Source: Micractinium sp. NFX-FRZ (Eukaryota > Chlorophyta > Trebouxiophyceae > Chlorellales > Chlorellaceae). Taken from it: a stretch of 53,048 nucleotides of DNA. A program made the translations under genes and the position numbers. Within the stretch, counting starts at the first letter, position 1, and each line of letters opens with the position of its first letter. The DNA lies in NCBI GenBank assembly GCA_029339195.1, contig JAPTJF010000434.1:1-53048 (forward strand), given 5' to 3'. Below the pieces are notes generated by a model. That model was not told the origin of the DNA and did no database searches. It worked only from the letters and a program-made list of their open reading frames with translations. This document shows, one piece after another, positions 22,501 to 35,000 of this stretch.

Positions 22501-25500
22501 GAGGGTGTTGCCAGAACAGAGGAGAAGCACAGCGTGGCGCGGGAGACGTGACACCTACCTGGCTTTCCTAGGGCGGCAACTGTTTGGTGGGGTGCGTGGT
22601 GGAGGGAATGGGGTTGCCCACCTGGCCCTGCGCGTGCCGTCGTGGCTCCCCACCCCTGCTCCGGCCCTGCCTCTGTTTATTTTTTACCTGGCCGTGGCTC
22701 CTCATCCCCGCTCCTGCCCTGCCCCCTGCCTGCCTGCCTGCCTGCCTGCCTGGCCTGCAGGGCGTGGAGAAGACCGTGGTTGCGCGGCACGAGGTGGGGC
22801 ATGCGCTGGTCAGCACAGGTGAGGCTGGTGGGCTGGAGGAGGGAGGTGGAGACAGGGTGTGTGATGCTGCGGTCACCGGCTATGGCCTTGGTAATCAATC
22901 AATCAATAAATTACTTGAAGTCCACGGGGAGCCAGCAACGGTCTCATGAGACAGGGTGGGGGGAGAGTGTGTCGGAATGAAGTTTGTAGCAAAGAAAAAG
23001 GAAATTTGCGATGCGGGCGCTGGCCGACTGCGCTACTGGGGTGGGGCATGTGCTGGTCAGCAGGCACAGGTCAGGGGGGTGGACTACCTTAGCACACAAT
23101 GCCGTGCTGCGTATTATGTGGCTGCCTGCAAGCTGCCAGTTTCTCAACTCTGCCAATCGACCCCGCCTGCATGCTGCCTTCTTTCCTCTGCCTGCTGCAG
23201 CGGTGGCCGCGGTGCTGCCATCCTACATTGCCGGCCCCATTGAGAAGCTGCCTACCTGCCTACCACGCACCTGTCCCTAACCACATCCCAACCTCTTGCC
23301 TGGCCACCCCTCCTCTCACAGCCGTGGCCGCTGTGCTCCCCGGGGTTTAGTGCTGCGTCGAGAAGCCGCCCATTGGTGCCCCACTGCCCCCCTCATTCTC
23401 CCCTGTTTTCTCCGTCCCCTTGCAGCCGTGGCCGCCGTGCTGCCCGGGTCGCAGGGCTGCGTGGAGAAGCTGTCCATCATCCCCCGCAGCGGCGGCGCCC
23501 TGGGTTTCACATACATCCCGCCAAAGACGGAGGACAGGTGGGGTGGGGGGGGCGGGGGGTGCCTGCTGGTCAAGGGGTGTTTTGCAGGAACTGTGTGATG
23601 CTTCATCAGAGGCGCCCTGGGCCTCAGAGGCATCCCCCCAAAGACGGAGGACGGGTGGGAGGTTGCCGCCGCCCTAGGCCCTGCTGCAGGGCGCAGCTGT
23701 ATGATAGCGAGGTCGCGGCCAGCCCAGCCATGGTGCTGGTTTGAAAACCCTGAACCCTGGATCTGAACTGAAAAATCCGGAACCATATGCAGGGCGCTCA
23801 TGTTTGACAGCGAGATCCGAGGCCAGCTGGCCATGCTCATGGGCGGGCGGGCGGCTGAGGAGCTGACGTGCGACGCAGGCAAGCAAGCGCGGCAGCGGGG
23901 CGCCTGTGTGTGTTGTTGTCGTTGTAGTCGTCCGCACGGGCCATGCTGCTGCTGCACGCGCCATGCCCGTGTAGCTGGCGCGCTCCTTGCTGCTGCTGCT
24001 GCTGCTGCACGCGTCGTGCCCGAGTGCAGGCAGTGGGGGGCCGTTGGTAACAGTCGCACCCAGAGCGGCCTCCCTGCCCGCTCTCCCGGGCATCTTTGAG
24101 CTTGCCTGGCAACGAGTGCAGGTCAGAGCAGAGGTGTGCTGTGGGGTGGTCGCTTGCAGCCAGGAACCGAAATCGCCTGCCGCCCCTCTGCTCCTCCCCA
24201 TCCTGTTGCCCTCCCTGCAGTGAGCACTGGTGCAGTGGACGACATCCGGAGGGCCACCGACCTGGCATACAAGGCGGTGTCAGGTGGGCTGCGCCTGCCG
24301 TCTGCTTGTTTTCTGTTTTCTACTCGTTGCTGCTGTCTTCCCAGCAAGGGGAGGAGGGCTGATTGGCGGCATTGAGCGGCAGAGCAGTACCGTGGACCCC
24401 TGCCCGTTTCCGCAAACCTTGACCCTGATCACACCACCACAACCCCGGTCCGTGGCTGCCCCCAGGCCCCAGGCACGCATTCATCGAGCTGGAGCACCAT
24501 GTTTTTGCCTCCCCCTCCTCCTCCCTTCACCTCCCCGCCCACCTCCCTTCCCTCAACCCCTCCTTCCCTCCCCCCAATTGGCCCGGCAGAGTATGGGCTG
24601 AGCGCCAGCATCGGCCCCCTGTCTGTGGGCACACTGGCAGCTGGAGGCGATGACTATTCGCTCAAGGACAGCGGCAGTCCCATGGCACGGTGAGGGGTAC
24701 ACACCTGGTGGCAGGGTGGTCGCTGTGTTGTTTGAGTTGTTGCTGTGTGAGGGGGTGGGGTACTCTGCTGTGTAAGTGTGTGCATGTGGGGTCTGGCCTG
24801 CTGCCACCCGCTTGGCTTACTCGCCGTTCCGCCTCCGCTTGGCTTGCTTGCCTGCTGCCTTTCGGGATCATCACCCCTGCCCCCCTTGGCGTTGTTCCGT
24901 GGCGCAGGGCGGTGGAAGCTGAGGTGAAGCTGATGTGCGAGGGGGCGCTGGCTGTGGCGCGCGAGGTGGTCTCCTCCAACCGCCCGCTGCACACCCAGCT
25001 GTCGGCGGAGCTGCGGCGGGAGGAGAAGGTGGAGGGAGCGGCGCTGCAGGTGAGGCAGGGACCGCCAGTGCGGCGTCGACCACTTGGGCACTGCTTCTGT
25101 GTGTGTCTTATCTGTGTGTGCCCTGTGTGCTGTGCCCTGTGTGTCTTGTGTCCTGTGCCGTGCCCTGTTCTGGTCGAGGGCTGGCTGGTAGACAGGTTGT
25201 TGGGCGTCGTGCGGCGTCGCCCACCAGTGCCCTGTTCTTTCCATTCTGTGTGTCCTGTGTGTCCCGTGCCCTGTTCTGTGCCCTGTTTTGAGGGCGGGCT
25301 GTCTGGCGGGGGTGCCCAGGTATTACTGCCCCAAAGAGGATCCCTCCAAGCAGCGCCTCCCTTCGCCTCGCTGACCAACCTCAACCCCATGCTGACACCA
25401 GCCCAACCCCTCCCTTCCCCCCGCGTGGGGTTCCTTTCTTCCCCTTACGACTTTCCTCACCTTCCTGTCCTCCCCTCCCTCAGGAGTGGCTGGGGAAAGT

Positions 25501-25594
25501 GGAGGTGCCTCAATCCTTGAAGGACTTTGTGCTCAAGGGCACGGTGCCCCAGGGCGTGCGTGCCACGCTGGCGACGGTGGGCCTGCAGTCCTGA
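16517..25594 (+). CDS. FTSH7/9-like: Chloroplast FtsH7/9-type AAA zinc metalloprotease
   Basis: Exons: 16517-16985, 17295-17375, 17798-17892, 18162-18288, 18602-18738, 18858-18965, 19427-19492, 19673-19787, 20187-20342, 20803-20871, 21137-21276, 21476-21562, 21932-22007, 22181-22260, 22761-22818, 23426-23537, 23793-23878, 24221-24283, 24590-24689, 24908-25049, 25484-25594; 825 residues. A Ser/Ala/Arg-rich plastid transit peptide is followed by membrane segments near 184-199 and 305-318, flanking a lumen/intermembrane domain. Walker A GPPGTGKT is at 385-392, Walker B ends in DEID at 444-447, and the second region of homology reads [20 protein letters not shown]. The zinc site is HEVGH (His612, His616) with Asp695 in STGAVDD. 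All catalytic residues are present. Order, length and signature segments match plant FTSH7/FTSH9, chloroplast-envelope ATP-dependent proteases. Two introns start with GC. The upstream in-frame GTG at 16493 was not used because 16517 is the first ATG. Confidence 0.96.
20001..20135 (+). repeat. Two echoes of FtsH exon 9 start
   Basis: 20001-20040 and 20071-20135 repeat the acceptor and first codons of exon 9 (real 20177-20240). The second still reads [17 protein letters not shown] against [18 protein letters not shown] further echo of the exon 9 3' end (Walker B region) lies downstream at about 20494-20535. Confidence 0.9.
21717..21905 (+). repeat. Two echoes of FtsH exon 13 start
   Basis: Blocks at about 21717-21790 and 21821-21905 both contain gctgacctggccaacct-like sequence after a CAG. 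They repeat the start of exon 13 (21932 onward, [12 protein letters not shown]) and its upstream tract. Confidence 0.88.
22328..22545 (+). repeat. Three echoes of FtsH exon 14 end
   Basis: Blocks near 22335-22370, 22424-22460 and 22518-22545 repeat gagaagaagcgcagcgtgctgcag (split here: gagaagaagcgcagc + gtgctgcag) from the 3' edge of exon 14 (real 22238-22260) with the following intron start. All are downstream of the parent exon. Confidence 0.88.
23012..23745 (+). repeat. Echoes of FtsH exons 15, 16 and 17
   Basis: 23012-23075 repeats the 3' end of exon 15 (gtggggcatg(c/t)gctggtcagca). 23195-23250 and 23318-23370 repeat the 5' end of exon 16 (gccgtggccgc(c/t)gtgct). 23584-23665 repeats the 3' end of exon 16 (ccaaagacggaggac). 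23683-23745 repeats the 5' end of exon 17 (gcagggcgc...gacagcgag). Each lies on the side predicted by the edge it copies. Confidence 0.88.
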
Positions 25595-25925
25595 GCAGCG
25601 TGGCGGGCCACCCTGCGCAGCCAGCCGCCGGCCCGGCAGAGCTGAGCAGCGTGGCGGGCGACCCTGAAGGACCGGCCTGCACAACCGTGCAGCCTGGCTG
25701 CCGAGCTCGGCTGCAGATGTCAAGCAGCAGGGAGGCCCTGACAGACCGGCCAGCCTGCACACCTGGCCTGGCAGACGGCAAGCAGCAGGGAGATCCTTCT
25801 GACCTGAGCAACAGGGCGGCCCTGCCAGGCCGCCTGGCCTCCACAACCGTGCAGCCTCAGCCCGGCTGCAGAGCCAGCCAGCTTGCAGATGCCAAGCAGC
25901 AGGGCGGCCCTGCAGCGCCAGCTAG
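25592..25925 (+). repeat. Degenerate direct repeats in FtsH 3' untranslated region
   Basis: Elements recur two or three times: tgagcagcgtggcgggc (25592, 25643), acaaccgtgcagcc (25680, 25842) and gcaga(t/c)g(t/g/c)caagcagcaggg (25712, 25771, 25885). They begin exactly at the FtsH stop codon. Confidence 0.85.
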
Positions 25926-26953
25926 CCCGCTGAACTGCGCCAGCCTGGCGAGCGCACCCCGGCGCAAGTTGCGGGCGGGGGCGGTGGTTGGACATGGGCC
26001 GCCCCTGCCCGCTGTCCCTACCCAGACAGAGCCAGCCAGGCCCTCTGGCCCTGCTGTAGCGGGGCTGGAGCAACGAAAGCGGCTCTTCTTTGAGGGGGCA
26101 GGGCCTGGGCATCTCACCCCCACACCCTCCTTTTGCCTCCTCCCAAAATTGCCACTCCCTGTGGGCCTTACCATGCCGCCCCCTGTACCTCCCACACCCC
26201 CCCCCCTGTATGCCCCGACCCGAGCGAGCGCATTGCTCTCCTGCCTGTGTGTACCTCCCGAACCGCTCTGCCCATGCGCGCCCGCCTGCCGCATTGGCGC
26301 GGCGGCACCGCCGTACATGCCATAGCACAGCATCCAAGTCCAATTTGAGGCTCAAGGCACACAGCAGCCCCTCCGTTTGTGCGCCTGCCCGGCGCATCAT
26401 GTGCACATCTCATTTCAAGAGCTGCAGACTTAACAGGGGGTGATTTGCTGTCATGCACACCAAACAAATTAAGGAGATCATTACAAAGTACTGACCCCCT
26501 TGCCAGCTGGGCAGGTGCCGATTTTTGCTGTACAGGGTTTGCGGGCAAAGGCCGCATCCCCCTGGCCTTTGGTCATCTGGCCTCAGTTTCAGCCATACAG
26601 GTGCCATTTATGTGTATGAGCTGGTAGAAGGCGTTCGCGCACACGTCTGGCGGCCTTTGCCGCTTGAAGGGGAGTCGGTGGCAGCGGGTGGTCAGCGGCG
26701 GCAGGTGCCGGCAGCAAGGGGGGGAAGCTGGGCGTGGTGGCGCGGTAGGTTCCGCGAGCGAACAGCTCCTGAGGTGATCGAAGAGGGGTTTCGTTGAGTG
26801 AACGGCGAGGGACGGCGTGGAAGCCTCAGGGAGCTGCTGAAATACGACAGTGGACGCTCTGCCACAGCAGTGCTATGGTGCTTCCGTCGCCGCAAATCTC
26901 CAACCCTTGACGTCTGTCGTTTGCGGCATGGCTACGCCATCATCTTAGCGGTC
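25595..26953. other. FtsH 3' flank and upstream region of the large membrane gene
   Basis: 25592-25925 holds degenerate direct repeats (see separate entry). 26420-26500 is AT-richer. The rest is unremarkable. Reading frames crossing 25486-26325 are out of frame with FtsH exon 21 and show no known domain. The promoter of the gene at 26954 is expected within 26400-26950. Confidence 0.6.
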
Positions 26954-27579
26954 ATGAAGGCGCTGCGAGCGGCGGCGGGCTGGAGGAGGGCAACTCTGCG
27001 AGCCCTGCTCGTCGGGCTCCTCGCGCTGCTCCCCGCACCCATTTGCAGCAGAATTGAGCCGGTCGGGGCCGCGCCGCTCGCCGAGGTGAGAGGGTCGGGC
27101 TGCTTCCCCTGCGGCGGTGCCGCCGGCGCCGGCGACACCCCATGGCGCAAGATCCGCCGGCAGCGCAAGACTTGATCGCCGAGTCGTGAACAGGCCGTGC
27201 AGTGGAATCCTGTGCTGGCCCGATCCAACAGTGGCTCCTTGCTGATGCAGGTGGGCCTCCCCCTCCCGCGTCGCATGCATGCGGGTCACGCCCCGCCCTT
27301 GCCGGCACCGTTCCGCCGCCTGCTGGCCCCTTTAGCCTCACAGCAGCAGCAGCAGCAGCAGCAGCAGTGGCCGCCTCCGCCACCGCCACCGCAGCGGATG
27401 CAGCAGCAGCAGCAGCAGCAGCAGCAGTGGTGGACGCAGCACCAGAGGGCGCTACAGCAGGACCGTTGGCGGGGGCAGGATGAGCAGCAGCAGCAGCAGC
27501 AGCAGTGGCGGCAGCGGCGGCACCCCGCGTTGCAAGCACGGCAGCATACGCGGCAGCTGCAGCAGCTAAATCAAGCGCC

Positions 27580-27612
<33 letters not shown>

Positions 27613-30600
27613 AGGGCTGCAGCAGGTGGTGCACCCGGAGTACAGTCATATCCCCGTCATCATTACGGCGGCGCCAGGTGGCGCCAGCGTGGCCATCAAT
27701 GCCAGCTCAGGCCTGGCCGTAGACGCAGGGGTGCTCAACCTCACACGCTGCATCCAGTACGCAGCCGGCTTCGACCCCGCAACCGGCGTGCTCAGGCCCC
27801 AACCTGACCCAGGGTCAAACCCTCTGGTGGCGGATGCTGCTGGTAGCGGGGCGCAGGCGATGCGGGCGGCGGCGGCGGAGCAGGGCGCGGTGCTCTTCCC
27901 GCCCGGCAGCCGACCGCCCCTCAACCTCAGCCTGTGCACCGCCGCCGTCACCGCCGTCGCGTCCCCCACACAAGCAATCACTGTGCAGGTGAGGCGCAGG
28001 CCGGCAGGCACCGCTGTTGAGTCACTGGCCTCCAGTGGGATGCACACAGTGCTGTGTGCGCCCGCGTGGCCTCCCCAGGCCCTGCCCTGCACAGATACAG
28101 CCTGCGCGCCCTGCTCTGCCGCTGCTTTGCTGCGGGCGCTGGTGCAGCACTCAACAGCGCTTCAAACCAGCCAGCAACACACAGCCATGTGTTGCAAGTG
28201 CGGGTGAACGCAGCAGGGGGAAAGCTGGCAACAGGCCTGTCTCTCCACACTGTGTGTAAGCCTCTGATCACACATCCACGCTGCATTGCGATTGCGATTG
28301 GCTGCAGGTGCGGGTGAACGCTGTGGTGGGGCAGCTGGCAGCGGGCGCGCTCAACGTCAGCGGCGGCAGCGTGTCCTCCGTGGCGCCGCCCTACCTGCTG
28401 GGGCCCTTCCAAGTGTTCAACGTGAGTGGCCGGGCTGTTGCGTTCCTTTCCTTTGCTGTGCGTCTGCTTATCTGCACACACACCACAGCGTAGGTTGTGG
28501 CTTGCGTGCGCCTGATGCACTTGGCTCTGTTCCGTAGCCTGGGGGCACCCGCCTTGCCTTGCCAGCAAGGCTGAAGGGGAGTGAAACGCCAGGCAGCAGC
28601 TGCTGCAGGGTTGGCGCTGTCCGCTGGGGACCCGGGGCCGCTGCCGCATTCAACGTGATTGACCGGTTGTATGTATTTGGTTTGTTGGCATGCCCGCCTG
28701 TGCAGGTCACCGTGCTGCTGTCCGCCCCCAACACGCCCTGCAACATCAGCATGCCAGCGGGCGCCTTCACAGGTCGGTGCCCTCCTGCTGCGGGGGCGGG
28801 GCGGCTGGCAACTTGTGGAGGAGTGTGTTGTGCCGCTCGCTGCATGCGTGCCGCGCCTGGACAATGCCTGATACCCTGTGCCCTAGGATTTTTTTTTTTT
28901 TGGAAGGGGGCGGAGAAGGAGAATGTCCAGCAGAGCCGCTGCCTTGATGCATGGTGCTGTGGCCTGCTGTGCTACACTGCCAGGCAGCTGTCGCCGCCTG
29001 CACAGCCGGCTTGTTTTTTTTATTATGGAAAATCTTGTTCCTTTAAATTTGAGCGCACACATCTCACCGGCCCTCCCCGCCTCCCTCCCTCCCTCCCTCC
29101 CTCCCTTGTACTTTGTATCTACAGGGGAAGAGGGGCAGCCCAGCGCGGCCAGCAACACCCTCATAGTGGTGTGGGATGCGGAGGGGCCCCAGGTAGGTTT
29201 GAGGTGCTGGCAAGCGTGTTGTGCGCTGTATTCTTACCCTGCTAGTTACCCTGTGTTATTACCCTATGGGCTCCCTGCACAGGAGCCTAGATGTACGGGG
29301 CATTGTGGGGGGGCTGCAGGCTGGTCCGTCCCTGGCCTCACCTAACGCCCGCGCCTACACACCTCGCCCATCTGACAGCCAACCCCACCTTTGACTTGCG
29401 CCCACCCACCGCTTCCGTGCCGCGTGTGCAGCCCACGATCCGGCAGGCCGGCAAGTACTTGATAACGGATGAGAAGCGCGTGCCGCTGCTGCTCGACTTT
29501 GGGGAGCGGGTGCGCGCCTTCAACCCGCTGCGCCTCTTCACCGTCACCGGGCTCAACAAGTGAGGCGGGGGAGGCTGCTGGGGAGGGCTGCAAGTGCTGC
29601 GCCTGGGGGCGCGAGCTGCTGTGCCCGAAGCGCGCATCTCTGGACCGCTGCTGCCTTCTGGCTGCCTGCTGTGTGATGCTGCGTGGCTTTCGGGAGGGCC
29701 GTGCAAAAACCAACCCATGCACCCTGCTGCTGCTGAGTTGTTCAGGCTGGGCAGCTGCACCAAGGACGTGGCCTACTGTTGCATTCCTTCGCCCCACAAC
29801 GCGCCGTGCTGTTGCATTGTTGCGCACCGCGCCCCCACAGGCTGGACATCACTTACGACGTGCTGTACGGCCGTGTGCGTGCATCACCAGATCTGGTATT
29901 GCATTGTGCTCTGACGCCACCATGCTGTTGCATTCTCTCCATGCCAGGCTGGACATCATTTACGACGTGCTGTATGGGCGCGTGTACATCACAGGCAACG
30001 TGACGACCCCAGACCGGCCGACAGACATCACAGGCACGCGGTTGCAGGGCTGGTGGGGACGAGGGGAGGAGGGGGATGATTTGGACCTGTACATGGACCC
30101 TAAGTGGGCCTCGCTGCCAAGGGGCGGCGTGCTGTGCGCTGACCACAGCATGCATGGTTACAAGCGACGTGACGGCCCAGACTGGCCACCAGACACCACA
30201 GGGAAGCCGCTCCTGCGGGGTTGGTGCTGGCAGTGTTGGTGTGGGACGAAGGGAAGGCTGGGTCATGGAGAAAGGGCGTCGCGGGGGGTGCACTTAGGAG
30301 CGCCGAGCAAGAAGGGCACACCCTCAGCCGCCCACAGAGTCGATTGCTGCCCTACCTTGCTTGATTGAGGTGGGTGTGCCAACCAAACGTGACCGCCCAC
30401 TCTAATTCTGCCCTCCCTTGTTTCGATTGCAGTGGTTGTCCCACCAAATGTGACTACAGACGTCGCTGGCAACCCCAACGCTGGTGGGTGGCTGGGTGGG
30501 CGGACAGGGAGCGGGCAGCATGAGGGCGGGTGCGCAGCAGGCGGGCGGGCAGGGCAGAGCGCGCCCGGGCAGCAGAGGCGGGCAGGGAGCTGCGCGGCTG

Positions 30601-32032
30601 TGCAGCAGCAGACCGCCGTGCTCTGCCGGAAACCACAGCACAGTTGGCTCCCCCATGCCTTTGCGTTGTTGTTACAGAGCGTGCCGCCTGCGCGCGGGCC
30701 GGCCTCCGGTTCCCTGCCCCACCTGCCCTGCTTTCCTCCCGCCACCCCTGCAGGCGCTACCTTCAACATGATGTACCTCCCGCCCAGCAACTCGTCGGCT
30801 GCCGCCGGCAAGGCATATGCGTGAGCGCTGAGCTGCCGCTGCTGCCTTGCTCGTTCTGCCTGGATCCAGTGGCATCGGCACTTGCCGCCCTGCTGGCTGC
30901 ACAGCTGCTCGTGCCAGGCTTGCTTCCTTCCACGCTTCTGCGCTCGCCGTCGCGGCACCCCGCCCAGCAATGCGCTTGCTGGGCCCGCTCCCTGCTCCTC
31001 TTCTGGGCCCGCCCACCTCCTCCGGCTGTGCCACGTGCACACCCCTGCATCACCTCACCCCACCCTCTTCGCCCCCGCCTTGCTGCAGCTACATTTTCGC
31101 GGCCACCGGAGGCAGCTTTGTGGCCGGAGTGCTCACCGCCAACGCAATGAATCCTCTGGCTGTCTGTGAGTGTGGCGGGGTGCACATCTGGATGCGTGGA
31201 TTACATTACACTTCAGACTGCCCCGCAGCAGTGGTGTGACGCGATGCATGCAGTGGCCCTCTTCCCCGACTGTGTGTGCGGTTGCTCTTGCAGCATGCAC
31301 ATCAGTCTGTGTCCCCATACCGAGAGAGTGTGCGTGCAGACCAGCACTGGCAGCCGCGGCAGCAGCATACGGCACCGACCTGCGACAGCCGCCTTTCTGC
31401 CTCCTGCCGCCAATGTGCCTCCCAGCCCCGCCGCCCGCCGGTCCAACCACCCATCAGCACGACGCCGTGAGCGCTCACTGCCCCCGCGCTTCCTGGTATG
31501 CCTTATCCTTGTGTTCCCCGCTTTTCTCCCTGCAGTCCCCACGGGCAATGACCTGGGTGCCATGTTTGGGCGGGTGCAAGCAACCTTCCTGGTATGTCTG
31601 TGTGTGTGCTTGCGTGTGCGTGTGCGCGTGCGTGTTCGTGCGCATGGGTATGCGAGTGTGTGCGAATGGGTGGGCGGATGGTTGTGTGCGGATGGGTGGC
31701 CTGTGTGCATGCAGTATTTGAGGGCAGAAGCGAGCGTCGAGTGCAGCCGTTGCCTGGCAAGCCCCACCTGCCGTGCCCACCTCCTCCCCCTTTGAGACCT
31801 CCCCCTGTCCCGCCCATGCATACTGCCCGTCATCTGCCCAGCATGCACTGTGTGACATGCCCTGTGCGCCCCCCCTGGGTCGCCACATCGCCGTGCCGTG
31901 CAGATTGGCCAGCTCAACGTGCCCACCCTGCCCGCCAACTACCGGGCAGCCGCCAACCAGCTGTCGTTTATACAAATGAACTTCCCGTGAGTCAAGGCCG
32001 GGCCGAGGGGCGGGGAGGCGGGCACATTGGAG

Positions 32033-32073
<41 letters not shown>

Positions 32074-35000
32074 TGCAGCTGGGCAGCCGTAAAGCGGCCT
32101 ACAGCTGGCTGGCTGCCGGTTGGGCAGGCGGGCTGGCGGTCTGGCTGGTTGCGCAGACAGGCAAACGGCTGGCTGGCCGGTTGGGCGGACAGGCAAGCGG
32201 GCTGGCTGGCTGGCCGAGTGGACTGCCCATGGGCGGTCGGCTGATGGCGCCAGCGATTAGCAGATGGACAGCACAGTGGGCCTTCCTCTGCTTGCAATGC
32301 ATCCGCCAAGTCAATCCGCCAGCCTCCTATTTCAGTCCTGCCTCGTACTGCCCTGGCCCGCCCCGCCCTGCCTTGTCTCACCTGTCCCTGGCCTGCCCAC
32401 CCCCTGTGGCGGTCTTGCCCGCAGCATCCCGGGGTCGAGCGCAAAGTCGAAAAAGAAGAAGGGGCAGGGGGAAGTGGGGATCGAGGACCTGCTTTCAGGT
32501 GCGTGCGTGTCTTTCACCAACTGGCAAATTCCACAGGGAGCGTCAGCCGGGGCACACTCCGTGGTGCTCCCTGGTGAGGGGCCAGCAGGCTGGGCCGCGC
32601 GATCCGCCGTGGCGGGCTGCTGTGGCGGCGCTTGCGGGCACACCATGTTTGAGCACTTGCGCTGTGTGGGAGTGCTCGCCCTGTCTCCACCGGGCAACAC
32701 ACCCCTGCCAGCGTGGACCTTCCCGCCTCCCTGCTTTCCATTGTATGTCTTGTTTTTCTCTGCGCTGTGCGTGCGCCTAAGCTGCATGGCATGCTCCTCC
32801 TGCCTGCCTGCCTGCCCAGCCACCCGTCTTTGAACCGATGGGGTGCCACATGTTGACAAGCATGCTATACATACATGCCCACACTCTGGCCCACCAACTG
32901 TTCCCCACTGCGTGCAACCCCTTTGTGTGCAGGCCGCATGGCCTTCCCTTCAGTGCCACTGGGCATACTGACTCTGTCCAACGGGAGGACCGTCCGCTTC
33001 AGCCTGCCCTCAGAGGGAGGGGAGCCCTCCACCTCTGCAGGTGGGGGAAGGGCGGGGGTTTGTCACCTGGCTGCCGGCCTTGCAATGCAGCAGCGGTACA
33101 GGCAGCGGCCACGCCAGCTGCATACAGCGGCTGCCTCTCAATAGCTGGCTGTCTGGCTGTCTGCAGGCGCCCTGCCCCCTGCGAGCAATTAGGCTCACCG
33201 AACGCCCAACGCAACTCCGCCCTGCTGCCCGCCCCCTGCTGCAGTGCGGCCCCGACCAGGGAGCGGCGCACCCGTGGTGCCTGGCGTGCTTGGGCCAGGA
33301 GGCGGGGTGGCGCCCGAGGCACCGCCCTCGCCAGAGGTGGCGCTTGGCGCACCTCCTGAGCCGGGTCTGGCGCCTGCTGCTGGTCGGCCTGCTGAGCCCA
33401 CGCTGGGAGCTCCCCCTGGGGAGAGCCCCACACCTGGATCCTCTCCTGCCCTCTCCCCCTCCCCGTCACCCAGCCCTTCGCCCGCAGCCTCCCCCTCCCC
33501 CGTTCCCTCGCCCTCTCCCCTTCCCTCCCCAACCCTATCGCCCTCCCTTTCCCCCTCCCTGTCTCCCTCGCCAGTGCCTAGCCCAGCATCTACCCCCTCT
33601 CCCTCGCCCTCGCCCTCCCTGTCTCCCGCACTCTCGCCTACCCCCTCTCCCTCGCCCTCCCTGTCTCCCGCACTCTCGCCTACCCCTTCTCCCACCCCCT
33701 CTCCTTCTCCCTCCCTGTCTCCCACCCTGTCCCCCACCCCCTCGCCCTCTCCCTCCCTGTCTCCGTCTCTCTCGCCCACCCCCACTCCCACCCCCTCTCC
33801 CTCCCTGTCCCCCACCCCAACTCCCTCCCCCTCCCTGTCTCCTGCACTTTCACCCACCCCCTCTCCCTCCCTGTCTCCTGCACTCTCGCCCACCCCCTCG
33901 CCCACCCCCTCTCCCTCTCCCTCCCTGTCTCCTGCTCTCTCGCCCACCCCCTCTCCCACCCTTTCCCCCACTCCTACCCCTTCCCCCTCCTCCTCTCCCA
34001 CTCCAGTGCCCTCCCCATCTCCCACTCCCTCCCCCTCACCCTCTGCCGCACCCTCTCCTTCGCCCTCCCCTTCACCGTCCCCCTCCGTCTCCCCCTCACC
34101 TGGGTCCTCTCCAAGCCTTCCCGCCCCGACACCCTCCCCCAGCCCCTCCCCACCCACGCCCCTCCCCAGCCCCTCCCCTCCCAAACCGTTGCTGAAGAGG
34201 TGAGCAGCCACACCAGGCAGGGGCGTTCTGTGCTGCCATTGCGTGCTTGCCGTGAGCTGTGCGTGCCAAATCCAGCCCCAGTCCCCACAGTTGTTCACGT
34301 CCCCTGCCTGCGCTGTGTTTGCCTGTGCGAGGCATGGCAGCATGGCAGCCCAGCGCTGCATCGTCTCAAACCCACGTTGGCTACCTCCCACCAACTCAAC
34401 GAAACAGTTCACCTCTGAGCCGCCCAGATACATGCTGATATCATGCTGCTGTGCCCCTTCACCACCCTGCCTGCAGCCCGCCCACGGTCCCTGCCGTGTT
34501 GGCGCCGCCAACAGCCCAAGGGGCAACCCCACCGCCTGGGCAGCCTCCACCCAGCACGCAGCCGCCGCCCTCCACACAGCCACCCTCGCAGCCGCCTCAG
34601 CCGCCCCCGAGCATGCGGCCGCAGCCGCCCCCGCCTGTGGGTCTGTTGCCAACAGCCACGCGCCCACCTCCTGCCCCACCACCGCCACCGCCACCTCAGC
34701 CCACGGCTTCTCCCTCTCCCTCCCCATCCGGGCTGCCGCCACCTCCGACCTCCATGCCGCCCCCGGCTCAGCCACCAGGGGTGCTGCTGTTGCCACCCAG
34801 CGCAGACCTTGGACCACCCTCCATTGCAACCCCACCGCCCAGCCCGGGCCTGGAGCCGCCCTCAGCCCTGCCTTCCACCCCACCGCCCCAACCGGACACA
34901 TTACCGCCCCCGCCTTCCCCTGGCCTCCCCCCGCCCTCGCCCTCCCCTCCACCGCCCCAACCAGACGCCTCCCCGCCCCCGCCAGACGTACTGCTACAGC

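Noticed and set aside
25486..26325. Open frame continuing past the FtsH stop
   Set aside because: It is out of phase with FtsH exon 21 and consists of degenerate 3' repeats without a start or domain.
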